A stretch of 64,000 nucleotides of DNA from Streptomyces sp. NBC_00306 (GCF_036169555.1 NZ_CP108032.1:744001-808000), one strand, 5' to 3'. Shown: positions 9,589 to 18,442, counted from the first letter of the stretch. Made by a program: numbers and translations. The notes: generated by a model not told the origin, from the letters alone.

Positions 9589-10626
9589 ATGAGCGCGGAC
9601 AAAGGACTGCGGGTGGTGGTCACCGGAGCCACCGGGAACGTCGGCACCAGTGTGGTGAGGGCCCTCGGCGCCGATCCACAGATCGCCTCCGTCCTCGGGC
9701 TGGCGCGCCGGATCCCCGGCATGACCGCGCCCCGGACCACCTGGGCGTCCGTCGATCTGTCCGAGGCGTCGGCACCGGACGCGCTGCGCCGCCACTTCGC
9801 CGACGCCGACGCGGTCGTCCATCTCGCCTGGCGCTTCCAGCCGACACACGACCCGGTGGTCACCTGGCAGAGCAACGTCCTCGGCTCGATCGCCGTGTAC
9901 GACGCCGTCGTGGCCGCGGGCGTGCCCGCCCTGGTCCACGCCTCGTCGGTGGGGGCGTACTCCCCCGGTCCGAAGACCGCCCCGGGAGTCGACGAGTCCT
10001 GGCCCACGCACGGGTGGCCGGACGCCGCGTACTGCCGGGAGAAGGCCTACCTCGAGCGGGTGCTGGACACCTACGAGCGGCAGCACCCGCAGATCCGGGT
10101 CGTCAGGATGCGGCCCGGGTTCCTCTTCAAGGAGACAGCGGCGAGCGAACAGCGCCGCATCTTCGGCGGCCGCCATCTGCCGGGGCCACTGATCCGGCCG
10201 GACCTGCTGCCGTTCGTACCGGACCTGGAGGGACTGCGGTTCCAGGTGATGCACACCGACGACGCCGCCGAGGCCTGCCGGCTGGCGCTGCTGAACGACG
10301 TGCGCGGCGCGTTCAATCTCGCCGCTGATCCGCCCGTCGATGCCCAAGTGCTGGCCGAACTGCTGGACGCCCGGATCGTACGGCTGCCCCGCCGGGCGGT
10401 ACGCGCGGCGCTGGCGGCGGCCTGGGGGCTGCATGCCGTGCCGGCGTCGCCGCATCTGTTCGACGCGGTGCTGCGACTGCCGCTGCTGGATTCGACCCGC
10501 GCGCGGGAGGAGTTGGGGTGGCGCCCGGAGTGGTCCGCGACCGAGGCGATCGAAGAGTTCCTGCGCGGCGTGCGGAAGGGGTCCGGCGAGGCGACCGAAC
10601 CGCTTCAGGGGCACAAGGCGGCCTGA
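9589..10626 (+). CDS. NAD-dependent epimerase/dehydratase family protein
   Basis: A 345-residue extended short-chain dehydrogenase. The N-terminal Rossmann motif VTGATGNVGTSVV, ADAVVHLAW, the catalytic-type HASSVGAYSPG region and a YxxxK-like YCREKAYLER are visible. The ATG at 9589 is preferred for its GGAG site 7 bases upstream; an upstream in-frame ATG at 9448 would add unconserved residues. Substrate is unknown, probably a nucleotide sugar or small carbonyl compound. It is divergent from the CDGSH/FUSC pair and convergent with the HAD gene. Confidence 0.88.
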   Translation: MSADKGLRVVVTGATGNVGTSVVRALGADPQIASVLGLARRIPGMTAPRTTWASVDLSEASAPDALRRHFADADAVVHLAWRFQPTHDPVVTWQSNVLGSIAVYDAVVAAGVPALVHASSVGAYSPGPKTAPGVDESWPTHGWPDAAYCREKAYLERVLDTYERQHPQIRVVRMRPGFLFKETAASEQRRIFGGRHLPGPLIRPDLLPFVPDLEGLRFQVMHTDDAAEACRLALLNDVRGAFNLAADPPVDAQVLAELLDARIVRLPRRAVRAALAAAWGLHAVPASPHLFDAVLRLPLLDSTRAREELGWRPEWSATEAIEEFLRGVRKGSGEATEPLQGHKAA

Positions 10627-10738
10627 GCCGCGGGCGGGCGGCGACCCAGCCGCCTTCCAGCCGCCGCTCTGCCGCGCCTTCAGGCCGCCGGGCTCTGCCG
10701 CGAGCCTGCGGCACCGGGTCACCGGGCCGCCGGCCCGC

Positions 10739-11419
10739 TCAGCTGCTCCGGCGCCGCTCGATGTCCGCGATGGGGCTGCTGCCCAGCTGCTCCAGCAGGT
10801 CCGCGGTGTTCCGGTACACGGCCCGCGCACCGGCCGTCTCCAGATCCGCCCGTGAGATGCCACCGCTGAGCAGCCCCACTCCGACGACGTTCGCCGTAGT
10901 GGCCGCCTTCATGTCCCACACGGCGTCGCCGATGAACACGGCACGGTCCGCGGACACCCCCGCGAGCTCCAGGGCCTGATGGACCGGCTCGGGCGCGGGC
11001 TTGCCCTCTTCGACGTCATCGGCACTCGTCGTCGCGGTGATGGCGTCGTCGGCGTCGATCGCGTGCCGCAGCGCAGCGAGTTCGCCGCCCGACGCCGAGG
11101 TGGCGAGCACCACCTTCCACCCGGACTCGGCGAGTTCCCGCAGCAGGTCGGGCGCCCGCTCAAGCGGCGCGATGCGATCGAAGAAGGTCGCGTAGAGCAC
11201 CTTGTGCGCGGTGATGACGGTGTCGTCCCCGTCGGTGTCCCGGTCGTCCCCGAGCAGCCGGGCGACCAGGTGGTGGCTCGGCAGCCCGAGAGCCTGATGG
11301 ATGTCCCACATCTCCACCCGGTGGCCGGACTGCCTGAACGCCTCCCACCAGGCCGTCACATGGAGGTGGTTGGTGTCGGCAAGGGTGCCGTCGACGTCGA
11401 AGACCGCCGCGCGATCCAT
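10739..11419 (-). CDS. HAD-superfamily hydrolase (phosphoglycolate phosphatase-like)
   Basis: A 226-residue HAD hydrolase. Motif I is FDVDGTLADTNH, motif II is VVLATSAS, and motif III/IV is VFIGDAVWDMKAA. The helical cap between residues 20 and 85 is of the beta-phosphoglucomutase/phosphoglycolate phosphatase type. The start at 11419 has an AAGGAG site 5 bases upstream; an alternative ATG lies at 11434. It lies 41 bases downstream of the flavodoxin-like gene on the same strand, so the two are probably co-transcribed. Substrate not assignable. Confidence 0.88.
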   Translation of the reverse strand: MDRAAVFDVDGTLADTNHLHVTAWWEAFRQSGHRVEMWDIHQALGLPSHHLVARLLGDDRDTDGDDTVITAHKVLYATFFDRIAPLERAPDLLRELAESGWKVVLATSASGGELAALRHAIDADDAITATTSADDVEEGKPAPEPVHQALELAGVSADRAVFIGDAVWDMKAATTANVVGVGLLSGGISRADLETAGARAVYRNTADLLEQLGSSPIADIERRRSS

Positions 11420-11460
11420 GGCCTGCTCCTTCATTCCGCTCGGGGGTTTGCTCGGCAGGT

Positions 11461-12066
11461 CTACTGCTCGGGTACGTCGAGCGGGTGGGCGATCAGCGCG
11501 TAGGCGGTCCGGTACAGATTGGCCGCCATCGTCCGTCCGGTCCGGTGGGCCCACTCGTGCCCGCGTTCGTCGTCGAGATAGTCGGGTCCCGGTCCCGGGC
11601 CGAGATGCCAGTACGTCCAGGACTGACCCGGGATCGTGTAGCCGATGTCGCCGAGGGCGCCCGTGATCTCGCTGATGACATGGTGCGCGCCGTCCTCGTT
11701 GCCCGTGACCACCACGCCCGCGACGCGGTTGTAGGCGACCGGCCGCCCCTCATGGTCCTGCTCGGACATCAGCGCGCTCATCCGCTCCAGGACGCGCTGC
11801 GCCACGGACGAGGGCCTGCCGACCCAGGTCGGCGACGCCACGATCAGGATCTGTGCGCCGAGCAGCTTCCGGTGCACCGCGGGCCACTCGTCCCCGTCCC
11901 CGGCGTCCGAGACGACCCCGGGCCTGATGTCCAGGTCGACCGCACGCACGTACTCGACGTCGCAGCCCAGCTCGATGAGGCGGTGACCGACGACCTCCGC
12001 GAGAGCGTGCGTGTTGGAGGGGTCGGGCGACCGCTTGAGGGTGCAGTTGACGACGAGTGCCTTCAT
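11461..12066 (-). CDS. Flavodoxin-like NAD(P)H-dependent FMN oxidoreductase
   Basis: A 201-residue flavodoxin-fold protein. The phosphate-binding loop appears as NCTLKRSPDPSNTHALAEVV, and ASPTWVGRPSSVAQRVLERM is the typical second flavin-binding segment. These enzymes reduce quinones or nitro compounds, or deliver FMNH2. AGGAAGG precedes the start. It is the first gene of a probable two-gene unit with the HAD phosphatase. Confidence 0.88.
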   Translation of the reverse strand: MKALVVNCTLKRSPDPSNTHALAEVVGHRLIELGCDVEYVRAVDLDIRPGVVSDAGDGDEWPAVHRKLLGAQILIVASPTWVGRPSSVAQRVLERMSALMSEQDHEGRPVAYNRVAGVVVTGNEDGAHHVISEITGALGDIGYTIPGQSWTYWHLGPGPGPDYLDDERGHEWAHRTGRTMAANLYRTAYALIAHPLDVPEQ

Positions 12067-12163
12067 GCAGCCTTCCTTCCCCGCACGCGGGCGTCCGGAC
12101 GGGTGAATCGGTTCCGGGGCGGCCGGTGCCGGGGGCTTTCGGAACCTGAGCGGCGGGTGGCCG

Positions 12164-12448
12164 TCACGACCTGGGCAGCAGGGGGCCGAGCGGGCCGAGG
12201 TCGATGTTCAGGTCACTGGGCTTGAGCCCGAACTCGTCCCGCAGCACGCCCATCCGGTCCTCCAGGAGCATCAGCGTCAGGCCGATCCGCTCCTCCTGCT
12301 CCTCGCTCAGGTCCCCCTGGTCGACCCGGCGCAGCGCCTGGCGCTCCATGAGCTGGCGCAGCAGTTCCACCACGGTCAGGACGAGTTTTGCCAGGTCGCG
12401 TTCGACGGTGTCGGCGTCGAGATCGAGTCTCCGCGATTCTTCGCTCAT
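12164..12448 (-). CDS. gvpK: Gas vesicle protein GvpK
   Basis: A 94-residue protein with the GvpK signature: an N-terminal DLDADTVERDLAKLVLTVVELLRQL helix-forming block and a QALRRVDQGDLS segment. It is the last gene of the gas vesicle operon and overlaps gvpS by ATGA. GvpK is needed for vesicle assembly in characterised systems. Confidence 0.92.
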   Translation of the reverse strand: MSEESRRLDLDADTVERDLAKLVLTVVELLRQLMERQALRRVDQGDLSEEQEERIGLTLMLLEDRMGVLRDEFGLKPSDLNIDLGPLGPLLPRS

Positions 12449-12648
12449 GGTGCTCCCTCCCAGGGCGACCGCACCTGCTCGGTGACCGAACTGATGAGGG
12501 CCTTGAGATCGATGCGGACGAGGTCGACGTCCGCGATCCTCAGCGTGATGTCGCCACTGATCACGACCCCGCCGGCGAGCAGCCTGTCCAGCAGGTCGAC
12601 CAGGGCGACCTGACGCTGCGCGAGGGGCGACCCGTCACCGGCGGTCAC
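12445..12648 (-). CDS. gvpS: Gas vesicle protein GvpS (GvpA/J-like)
   Basis: A 67-residue member of the GvpA/J/M/S family. The core LVDLLDRLLAGGVVISGDITLRIADVDLVRIDLKALISSV is a shortened GvpA fold. It overlaps gvpK by four bases downstream and gvpL by four bases upstream. By family it is a minor shell or nucleation component. Confidence 0.9.
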   Translation of the reverse strand: MTAGDGSPLAQRQVALVDLLDRLLAGGVVISGDITLRIADVDLVRIDLKALISSVTEQVRSPWEGAP

Positions 12649-13406
12649 TGCTCGTCCTCGTCGCCGGCGAAGGAATACGGCACCCAGGGACCCGTCAGCT
12701 CCGCGCTCAGCCCCGGCTCCTCGGGCTGAAGACGGTTCACCGTCTCGACGAAGGCGGCACTCTCCTCACGCGGTACGAGATAGGCGGCGTTGAGCACGTT
12801 GTGGCCCGCCGCCTGGGAGAGCTGGGCCTGCTGCGGCCGGTGCAGCCGTACCGCCTCCGCATGGCGGGCCAGCTCCTCGTGCAGCCGGCGCGACACCACG
12901 TCCGCCGACTCCCAGGACCGCTCGCTCGTCCGGCGCTCCTCCAGCCGCCGGCGCAGATAGTCGCGGCCGGTCGCCGGGGCCGGCCCGGCCGAGTCCGGCG
13001 ACTGCGCGGGCGTCTCGGCGTAGACCTTGACGCCCCACTCCACCCGGCCGTCGAGCCGCTCGAGGGTGCGCAGGAACCGGGCGTGCCCGGAGTCCAGCAG
13101 ACGCCGCACCCCGTCGTCGTCCCGGCACACGGTCGCGAGACGGAGCGGCAACGGGCTGGTGACCGAGGCGAGGGCCGCGACCACGGACTCATGGGCCCGG
13201 GCGGTGTCGCTCAGCCAGTCGAGGTTCTCCAGGTGCGCCTTGAGCGGAGCCTCGTCGAAGTCGTCGGGCGACACCGCCGACACCACGGCGACGAGGTCGC
13301 CGTGGCCGAGCGCGTACACCGGAGCCCCGGCCACCCCCAGGAGGTCCTTGGGGAGCGCGGCCTGGAAGGGCCGGGACACGGCGTACACATAGCGCAGTTC
13401 GTTCAT
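12645..13406 (-). CDS. gvpL: Gas vesicle protein GvpL (GvpL/F family)
   Basis: A 253-residue GvpL/F family protein. It has the N-terminal YVYAVSRP strand and a C-terminal block LNAAYLVPREESAAFVETVNRL ending in TGPWVPYSF, both shared with GvpF at 15688-16404. The two are paralogues within one operon. Family members bind GvpA during nucleation. It overlaps gvpS and gvpJ by ATGA. Confidence 0.92.
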   Translation of the reverse strand: MNELRYVYAVSRPFQAALPKDLLGVAGAPVYALGHGDLVAVVSAVSPDDFDEAPLKAHLENLDWLSDTARAHESVVAALASVTSPLPLRLATVCRDDDGVRRLLDSGHARFLRTLERLDGRVEWGVKVYAETPAQSPDSAGPAPATGRDYLRRRLEERRTSERSWESADVVSRRLHEELARHAEAVRLHRPQQAQLSQAAGHNVLNAAYLVPREESAAFVETVNRLQPEEPGLSAELTGPWVPYSFAGDEDEQ

Positions 13407-13762
13407 GCGGATTCCCTACGCTCCTTCTTCGTCTCCGCGCTGTCCACCGCCGGCTGCGCCGCCTCTTCCAGTTCGGCGATACGGCGCTGGAGGCGCTCGT
13501 TCTCGGCGGCCAGTTCGTTGCGGCGGGCACCGGTGGACAGTCCGGGATCGTCCTCCCACCAGTTGATGCCCATCTCCTTCGCCTTGTCGACGGAGGCGAC
13601 GATCAGCCGCAACTTGATGGTGAGCAGCTCGATGTCGAGCAGATTGATACGGATGTCACCGGCGATGACGATCCCCTTGTCGAGCACGCGCTCGAGGATG
13701 TCGGCGAGGTTCGCGCCTCCGCCGGAGCCGTAGGGATCGGGGAGCCTGCTTGCAGTGGTCAT
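13403..13762 (-). CDS. gvpJ: Gas vesicle protein GvpJ (GvpA family, minor component)
   Basis: A 119-residue protein with the GvpA-type core LADILERVLDKGIVIAGDIRINLLDIELLTIKLRLIVASVDKAKEMG, followed by a charged, coiled-coil-like tail (NERLQRRIAELEE). The extended C-terminus and the place after gvpZ identify it as GvpJ rather than the main shell GvpA. Four-base overlaps link it to gvpZ and gvpL. Confidence 0.9.
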   Translation of the reverse strand: MTTASRLPDPYGSGGGANLADILERVLDKGIVIAGDIRINLLDIELLTIKLRLIVASVDKAKEMGINWWEDDPGLSTGARRNELAAENERLQRRIAELEEAAQPAVDSAETKKERRESA

Positions 13763-14853
13763 CGGCGTCCACGGCCTCCGGACCCGGCCGGTTCACGCAC
13801 CGCGTCCTCTTCGACGTCTTCCTCTTCTTCCTCGGGGAGCTCGTCCTCCTCGGCCGGCTCCTCCTCGTCCACGGGCTCCTCGGCCTCGTCCTCGTCCTCG
13901 TAGACGTACTCCTCTTCCGGCTCCTCTTCTTCCTCCTCCTCCGGAAGGTCCTCGTCCGCGTACTCCTCCTCGGGCTCCTCGCCCTCGGCCTCGTCGCGCT
14001 GGTCCTGCTCTTCCTGCTCCTGCTCCTCGGCGACGGCGTCGTCATGGGTGACGACGACCTCGCCGTCCCGGATCTCACCGCGCCAGCCGTCCTCGGCCTC
14101 GCCGCGCATCGATATGTGGCGGGCAAAGTTCTTGAGGTCGAGCCGGGCCCGGCGGCCCTGGGCGCGCCAGATGTTGCCGGTCTTCTCGAAGAGACCCTTG
14201 GGGTAGTACTCCATGACCAGCAGCACCCGGGTCAGGTTCTCGCCCAGCGAGTGGAAGGTGACGACGCCCTTGGTGCTGCCCTTGGCGCCCTCGGACGTCC
14301 ACTGGATGCGGCTGTCCGGCACCTGTTCGGTCGTCCGGGCCTTCCAGCTGCGGCTGGACCAGAACACCTTCAGCTGCCAGTCGGACGAGGTGTCGTCGGC
14401 CACCGTCGCGCTCTTGACGCCCTTGGCGAAGGTGGAGAAGTCCTGGTAGCGGGTCCACTGGTCGTACGCGTCACGGACCGACACGCCGACGTCGATGGAC
14501 TCGATGATGACGATCGGCTTGTTGCCGCCGCCGCTCTTGGACTTGCCCTTGCCGCCGAGGTTCTTGAACACGCCAGTGACCTTGTCCTTGAGATGGGAGG
14601 CGCCGAGCTCGACCGCGCTGCGGACCGGGCCCTTGCCCTCCATCGCCTTGCGGCCGCCCTCCAGCGCAAGCTTGGCGAAGCCGGGGCTTCTGCCTTCCGC
14701 GATGTCGTTGAGCTTGTTGGTGCTCTGGCCGAGCTTCCGGCCGGCGGACATCAGCGCCTGCTGCGCCTGCGCCGCCAGGAAACTCTGCAGTTCTTCCTTC
14801 ACCCGCTGGATGGCGGGGTTGTCCCCGCTCAGCGGCGACGTCTTCTCAGCCAC
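13759..14853 (-). CDS. gvpZ: Gas vesicle cluster protein GvpZ (SRPBCC domain, acidic tail)
   Basis: A 364-residue protein. The middle (about residues 120-265) is an SRPBCC/COQ10-like lipid-binding fold (SIDVGVSVRDAYDQWTRYQDF and NLTRVLLVMEYYPKGLFEKTGN). The last 75 residues are almost entirely Glu/Asp (e.g. DLPEEEEEEEPEEE). The GTG at 14853 is chosen because it has a GGGAGG site and overlaps the gvpY stop by 8 bases; the longer frame is a shadow of gvpY. GvpZ is known as part of Streptomyces gvp clusters, but its function is not established. The SRPBCC fold is the same family as the gene at 58723-59154. Confidence 0.88.
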   Translation of the reverse strand: MAEKTSPLSGDNPAIQRVKEELQSFLAAQAQQALMSAGRKLGQSTNKLNDIAEGRSPGFAKLALEGGRKAMEGKGPVRSAVELGASHLKDKVTGVFKNLGGKGKSKSGGGNKPIVIIESIDVGVSVRDAYDQWTRYQDFSTFAKGVKSATVADDTSSDWQLKVFWSSRSWKARTTEQVPDSRIQWTSEGAKGSTKGVVTFHSLGENLTRVLLVMEYYPKGLFEKTGNIWRAQGRRARLDLKNFARHISMRGEAEDGWRGEIRDGEVVVTHDDAVAEEQEQEEQDQRDEAEGEEPEEEYADEDLPEEEEEEEPEEEYVYEDEDEAEEPVDEEEPAEEDELPEEEEEDVEEDAVREPAGSGGRGRR

Positions 14854-15445
14854 GGTCCCGGCCTCCCTTCGAGGCGGCCCTCTTCGCGGCGGTCGTCTTG
14901 GACGCCGTCTTCTTCGTGGCGCGCCGCGCGGGCGCTGCCGTCTTCTTGGCCGTCGTCCGTCGTGCGGCGGTCTTCTTCTGCGGGGCCGCCTTCTTCTGCG
15001 GCTCGCGGCGCTCGCGGTGCTCTTCCTCGTCGCCACCGTCCTCGCCATCGGCGCTGTCCCGCGCCTCTGCGTCCTCTGTGTCCTCTGCGTGTCCCTCGTC
15101 CTCGTCCCGGGATCCGGGGACGACGCCCTGGAGCCGGTCCTGGACACCCAGCGTGCGGCCGTGCAGCCGGTCGGCGAACCCTTCGAGCTGCCGGTTGACG
15201 AGCGCGCCGGTCGCGGCCTTGCCCACGCCGCCGAGGTCCTGCCGCAGCTGATCGCCCAACTCCTTGAACTGCGGGTTGTTCTGCAGCTGCTGGGTGACGA
15301 ACTCCCCGATGGCCTTCGGGCTCAGCTGGAGTCGCTTGCCTGCCACCAGCGTGCCGACGGCAAACGCCAGCTTCGCCTTCTTCGTACGCCCGAGCACGTA
15401 CCCCGCCCCCACAGCGAGGCCAAGAACCAGCCTGTTGTTCATCAT
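14846..15445 (-). CDS. gvpY: Gas vesicle cluster protein GvpY (lysine-rich tail)
   Basis: A 199-residue protein. The N-terminus (MMNNRLVLGLAVGAGYVLGR) is a single hydrophobic segment. A central part (about residues 20-110) with QLSPKAIGEFVTQQLQNNP follows, then an acidic linker, then a histone H1-like Lys/Ala/Arg tail from about residue 140. The start overlaps the gvpG stop by ATGA. The function in vesicle formation is unknown. The tail charge is opposite to that of the adjacent GvpZ. Confidence 0.87.
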   Translation of the reverse strand: MMNNRLVLGLAVGAGYVLGRTKKAKLAFAVGTLVAGKRLQLSPKAIGEFVTQQLQNNPQFKELGDQLRQDLGGVGKAATGALVNRQLEGFADRLHGRTLGVQDRLQGVVPGSRDEDEGHAEDTEDAEARDSADGEDGGDEEEHRERREPQKKAAPQKKTAARRTTAKKTAAPARRATKKTASKTTAAKRAASKGGRDRG

Positions 15446-15684
15446 CCCTGCTCTCTGTTCTGCATCGCCTCGAGCCGGTCGAGGAGCTCGTCCTCCCGGC
15501 GGTCGAATTCGGCTTCGTCGATCTCGCCCGCGTCCAGTTGGTCCGACAGCCGGGCGAGTTCGCTCTGAATGGCCGAAGGGTCGTAGTACTGCCGCTCGGC
15601 CTCGTCCACCACCTGCTGCAGCACCCAGAAGGTGCCGCGCACCGGGGCGGCGGGCAGAAGCAGCAGTTCGGAGATGAGGCCCAT
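15442..15684 (-). CDS. gvpG: Gas vesicle protein GvpG
   Basis: An 80-residue protein with the GvpG pattern: N-terminal MGLISELLLLPAAPVRGTFWV, then a charged helix QQVVDEAERQYYD and an acidic coiled-coil-like tail. It lies 3 bases after gvpF and overlaps gvpY by ATGA. In characterised systems GvpG is an essential accessory protein for assembly. Confidence 0.91.
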   Translation of the reverse strand: MGLISELLLLPAAPVRGTFWVLQQVVDEAERQYYDPSAIQSELARLSDQLDAGEIDEAEFDRREDELLDRLEAMQNREQG

Positions 15685-15687
15685 GGC

Positions 15688-16404
15688 TCACTCCACGAAG
15701 CTGTAGGGAGGAAGCGGTCCGGTGACCGTCAGCACGAGGTGCGGCTGCTCCACACGGAGCGCGTCGACCGCGTTCACGAAGTCGGCGCTGCGCTCGCGGT
15801 TCACCAGGAAGGAGAGGTTCGCGAGCCAGCCGACGCTCTGCGGCCCGGCGCTCGCCTCCTCACAGACCCCTTCCAGCGTCGCCCGCACCAGATCGCCGTC
15901 ACGGGCCTCGCGCTGCTGGACGGCCGCCGCGATGCGCTCGCCGAGCTGGATCTTCTGCTCGTGGGTGCCACCGCCCGCGGTCCGGTTCGCCTCGGCCAGG
16001 GAGCGCAGCTCGGGGTCGTCGGCGAGTACCCGGTGCAGCACCGACTCCTCGTCGTGCGAGGCCTTCACGTTGTACTCGACCTTGCCGTCCAGAGCGCCCA
16101 GGCGCTCCAGATAGTGCTCCTCGCGCTCGGCGAGGACGGCGGCGAGCGTCTCGTCGTCGGGTGACACTCCGCCGAACCGCAGCGGAAGGACGGAGCCGGA
16201 CTCGCCGGCCTGACGCAGGACGTTCTGGTGCGCCAGCAGGTCGCGCCGCTTGGGCCTCAGGTTGTCGGGGGCGTCGCTGACCAGAGCGGCGAGCTGCCCC
16301 TGGCGGATGACGCGTACGGGCCGCGGCGGGTCACCGATACCGTCCGCCTTGTCCGGGAGGCTCGGGTGCGAGCTCCTGGCTATGCCGTAGACATAGGTAC
16401 TCAC
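15688..16404 (-). CDS. gvpF: Gas vesicle protein GvpF (GvpL/F family)
   Basis: A 238-residue GvpL/F protein. The N-terminal strand [16 protein letters not shown] and the C-terminal [20 protein letters not shown] with TGPLPPYSF match the family and the GvpL paralogue in the same operon. GvpF is thought to act as a chaperone or nucleator for GvpA. It overlaps gvpA by ATGA. Confidence 0.92.
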   Translation of the reverse strand: MSTYVYGIARSSHPSLPDKADGIGDPPRPVRVIRQGQLAALVSDAPDNLRPKRRDLLAHQNVLRQAGESGSVLPLRFGGVSPDDETLAAVLAEREEHYLERLGALDGKVEYNVKASHDEESVLHRVLADDPELRSLAEANRTAGGGTHEQKIQLGERIAAAVQQREARDGDLVRATLEGVCEEASAGPQSVGWLANLSFLVNRERSADFVNAVDALRVEQPHLVLTVTGPLPPYSFVE

Positions 16405-16841
16405 TCCGTCTCCTCCTCCTTCTTGCGTGCCGCCGGGCGGCGGGTACGGGAACTGCGCGGCTTGGACTCGGTCTGGCTCTCGTCACGCGCCTGCTGGAAG
16501 GAGTCCGAGATCGTCTGCGCGGCACCCGAGAGCGCGCCCCTGGTCTTGCCGCGGGCACCCGACTCGGTCATCTCGCCGACCAGCTCGGGCAGACCCGGGT
16601 CCTTGTGCGGTCCGGACTCCAGGTCGAGGCGGTTGCACGCCTCGGCGAAGCGCAGGTACGTGTCCACGCTGGCCACGACGACACGTATGTCGATCTTCAG
16701 GATCTCGATACCGACGAGGGAGACCCTCACGAAGGCGTCGATGACGAGTCCCCGGTCGAGAATGAGTTCCAGGACGTCGTAGAGGCCGCTCGAGCCACCA
16801 CCACGTCCTTGCTGCTGCTGCTGTGCCGGCACAACGGTCAT
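16401..16841 (-). CDS. gvpA: Gas vesicle structural protein GvpA
   Basis: A 146-residue protein whose core (about residues 18-65: [49 protein letters not shown], split here only for reading) is the highly conserved GvpA rib-forming fold. As is usual in Streptomyces, it is longer than the roughly 70-residue cyanobacterial protein. It carries a Gln/Gly-rich N-terminus and a basic, polar C-terminal tail ending in KKEEETE. This tail would face the cytosol or hinder ordinary packing. First structural gene after gvpO. Confidence 0.92.
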   Translation of the reverse strand: MTVVPAQQQQQGRGGGSSGLYDVLELILDRGLVIDAFVRVSLVGIEILKIDIRVVVASVDTYLRFAEACNRLDLESGPHKDPGLPELVGEMTESGARGKTRGALSGAAQTISDSFQQARDESQTESKPRSSRTRRPAARKKEEETE

Positions 16842-16882
16842 TGCCGTCAGCCCTCCTCAATGAAGTGATGCACGGCGGCCGC

Positions 16883-17191
16883 CTACTTGGGGTCGGCCCT
16901 TCCGCGCTCGTATCGGCGTATGCGCCGGTATCCGCTCAGCTCGCCCTGCTCGTCGAGCGTCACCTGGTAGGTGGCCAGAAGGCTGGTCGTGGTGGGGACG
17001 CGCTCCATCTCGAGCACCTCCACCTCCAGCGACCAGCCGTCCTCCGTCCGCTCGAACGACGAGACCGATTCGGCTTCCCGGCCGGTGAGCTCCGTCAGCT
17101 GTGCGCATGCCTGACGCAGCACATCCATCGGACCCGGCCTGGAAGCCTCGCTCCGGCTCTTGTTGTCTGTGTTCTCTGCTGAATTCGCCAT
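16883..17191 (-). CDS. gvpO: Gas vesicle protein GvpO
   Basis: A 102-residue protein with the GvpO pattern: a polar N-terminus, then VLRQACAQLTELTGREAESVSSFERTEDGW, a VEVLEMERVPTTTSLLATYQV strand pair and GYRRIRRYERGR at the end. The ATG at 17191 has GGGAGGAG at ideal spacing; the longer frame upstream is not conserved-looking. It is the first gene of the operon, so the gvp promoter should lie in 17192-17328. Known as a possible regulator or accessory factor. Confidence 0.9.
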   Translation of the reverse strand: MANSAENTDNKSRSEASRPGPMDVLRQACAQLTELTGREAESVSSFERTEDGWSLEVEVLEMERVPTTTSLLATYQVTLDEQGELSGYRRIRRYERGRADPK

Positions 17192-17328
17192 GGCTCCTCC
17201 CGACTGCGTGTTGCACGTCTGCGCCCGTCCAAACCCTGGACAGGCACCGGTCGCGTTCTTTCGGCATGCCGTCACCGCTGGTGCGGGCGAGAGTGGAGGC
17301 AACGACGGCCGCACAGGAAGGAGCCGTG

Positions 17329-18354
17329 ATGGATCCGGTGGAGGCGCTGGACAGAGTGGCTTTTCTGCTGGAGCGCTCGCTCGCGGAGACCTACCGGGTC
17401 CGTGCCTTCCGCAACGCGGCGGCGGCCCTCGCGGCGATGCCGCGGAAAGAGATCGCCGAACGGGCCGACGCGGGGACTCTGGAAGCGGTCAAGGGCATCG
17501 GCCCGAAGACCGCGAAGGTCGTCCGGGAGGCCCTCGCCGGTGCGGTGCCGACCTATCTGGAGCGCCTGGAGGAGGAGGCGTCCGCACCCCTCGCGGACGG
17601 CGGCGGGGAGCTGCGGGCCCTGCTGCGCGGAGACTGCCATGTGCACTCGGACTGGTCGGACGGCGGCAGCTCCATCGAGGAGATGGGCCGGGCGGCGATC
17701 GCCCTGGGGCACGAGTGGGTGGTGCTCACCGATCACTCGCCCCGGCTGACGGTGGCGCGGGGGCTGTCCGCCGAGCGGCTGCGCGAGCAGTTGGACGTGG
17801 TGGCCGAGCTGAACCGGCAGTGGGCGCCCTTCCGGCTCCTCACCGGCATCGAGTGCGACATCCTGCTGGACGGCTCGCTCGACCAGGAGGACGAGTTGCT
17901 GGACCGGCTCGATCTCGTGGTGGCCTCCGTCCACTCCGAACTGCGGATGGAGCCGGCGAAGATGACCCCGCGCATGATCAGGGCGGTGCAGAACCCGCTG
18001 GTCGACGTCCTCGGCCACTGCACGGGCCGGCTGGTCACCGGCCGGGGCAGGCCGGAGTCCCGGTTCGACGAGGCCGCGGTCTTCGAGGCCTGCGCCGCGC
18101 ACGATACGGCCGTGGAGATCAACAGCAGGCCGGAGAGGCTCGATCCGCCGATGCGTCTGCTGCGGACCGCCGTCGAGGCGGGTGTGCGGTTCGCCATCGA
18201 CACGGACGCGCACGCGCCGGGCCAGCTGGACTGGCAGATCCTCGGCTGCGACCGGGCCGAGCGTGCGGGCGTTCCGGCGGAGCGAGTCATCAACACCCTG
18301 AGCGCGGCCGACCTGCTCGACACGGTGGCTCAGGCCCCGGGACACAAGGACTGA
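17329..18354 (+). CDS. HhH-PHP protein (PolX C-terminal-like, phosphoesterase)
   Basis: A 341-residue protein. The first 80 residues hold a helix-hairpin-helix (LEAVKGIGPKTAKVVREAL). From about residue 100 a PHP metal-dependent phosphoesterase domain follows, with DCHVHSDWSDGG, VLTDHSPRL, ECDIL, ASVHSEL, HCTGR and DTDAHAPGQLDW metal ligands in order. This is the C-terminal half of PolX-type DNA polymerases without the polymerase domain, or a histidinol-phosphatase-like enzyme. AAGGAG lies 5 bases before the ATG (a GTG at 17326 is too close). It is divergent from the gvp operon. Confidence 0.87.
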   Translation: MDPVEALDRVAFLLERSLAETYRVRAFRNAAAALAAMPRKEIAERADAGTLEAVKGIGPKTAKVVREALAGAVPTYLERLEEEASAPLADGGGELRALLRGDCHVHSDWSDGGSSIEEMGRAAIALGHEWVVLTDHSPRLTVARGLSAERLREQLDVVAELNRQWAPFRLLTGIECDILLDGSLDQEDELLDRLDLVVASVHSELRMEPAKMTPRMIRAVQNPLVDVLGHCTGRLVTGRGRPESRFDEAAVFEACAAHDTAVEINSRPERLDPPMRLLRTAVEAGVRFAIDTDAHAPGQLDWQILGCDRAERAGVPAERVINTLSAADLLDTVAQAPGHKD

Positions 18355-18442
18355 AGTCCCGTTTTCACGGTCGTTGCCCGGGCACCCGTTCCCTTCGTAC
18401 GCACCCCGTACGCACCCCGTACGGATCGAGGAGAGGAACGAC

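Noticed and set aside
13759..14100. Possible repeat array in the Glu-rich coding end of gvpZ
   Set aside because: The CTCCTC-rich DNA is simply Glu codons on the minus strand; no regular unit or spacers.
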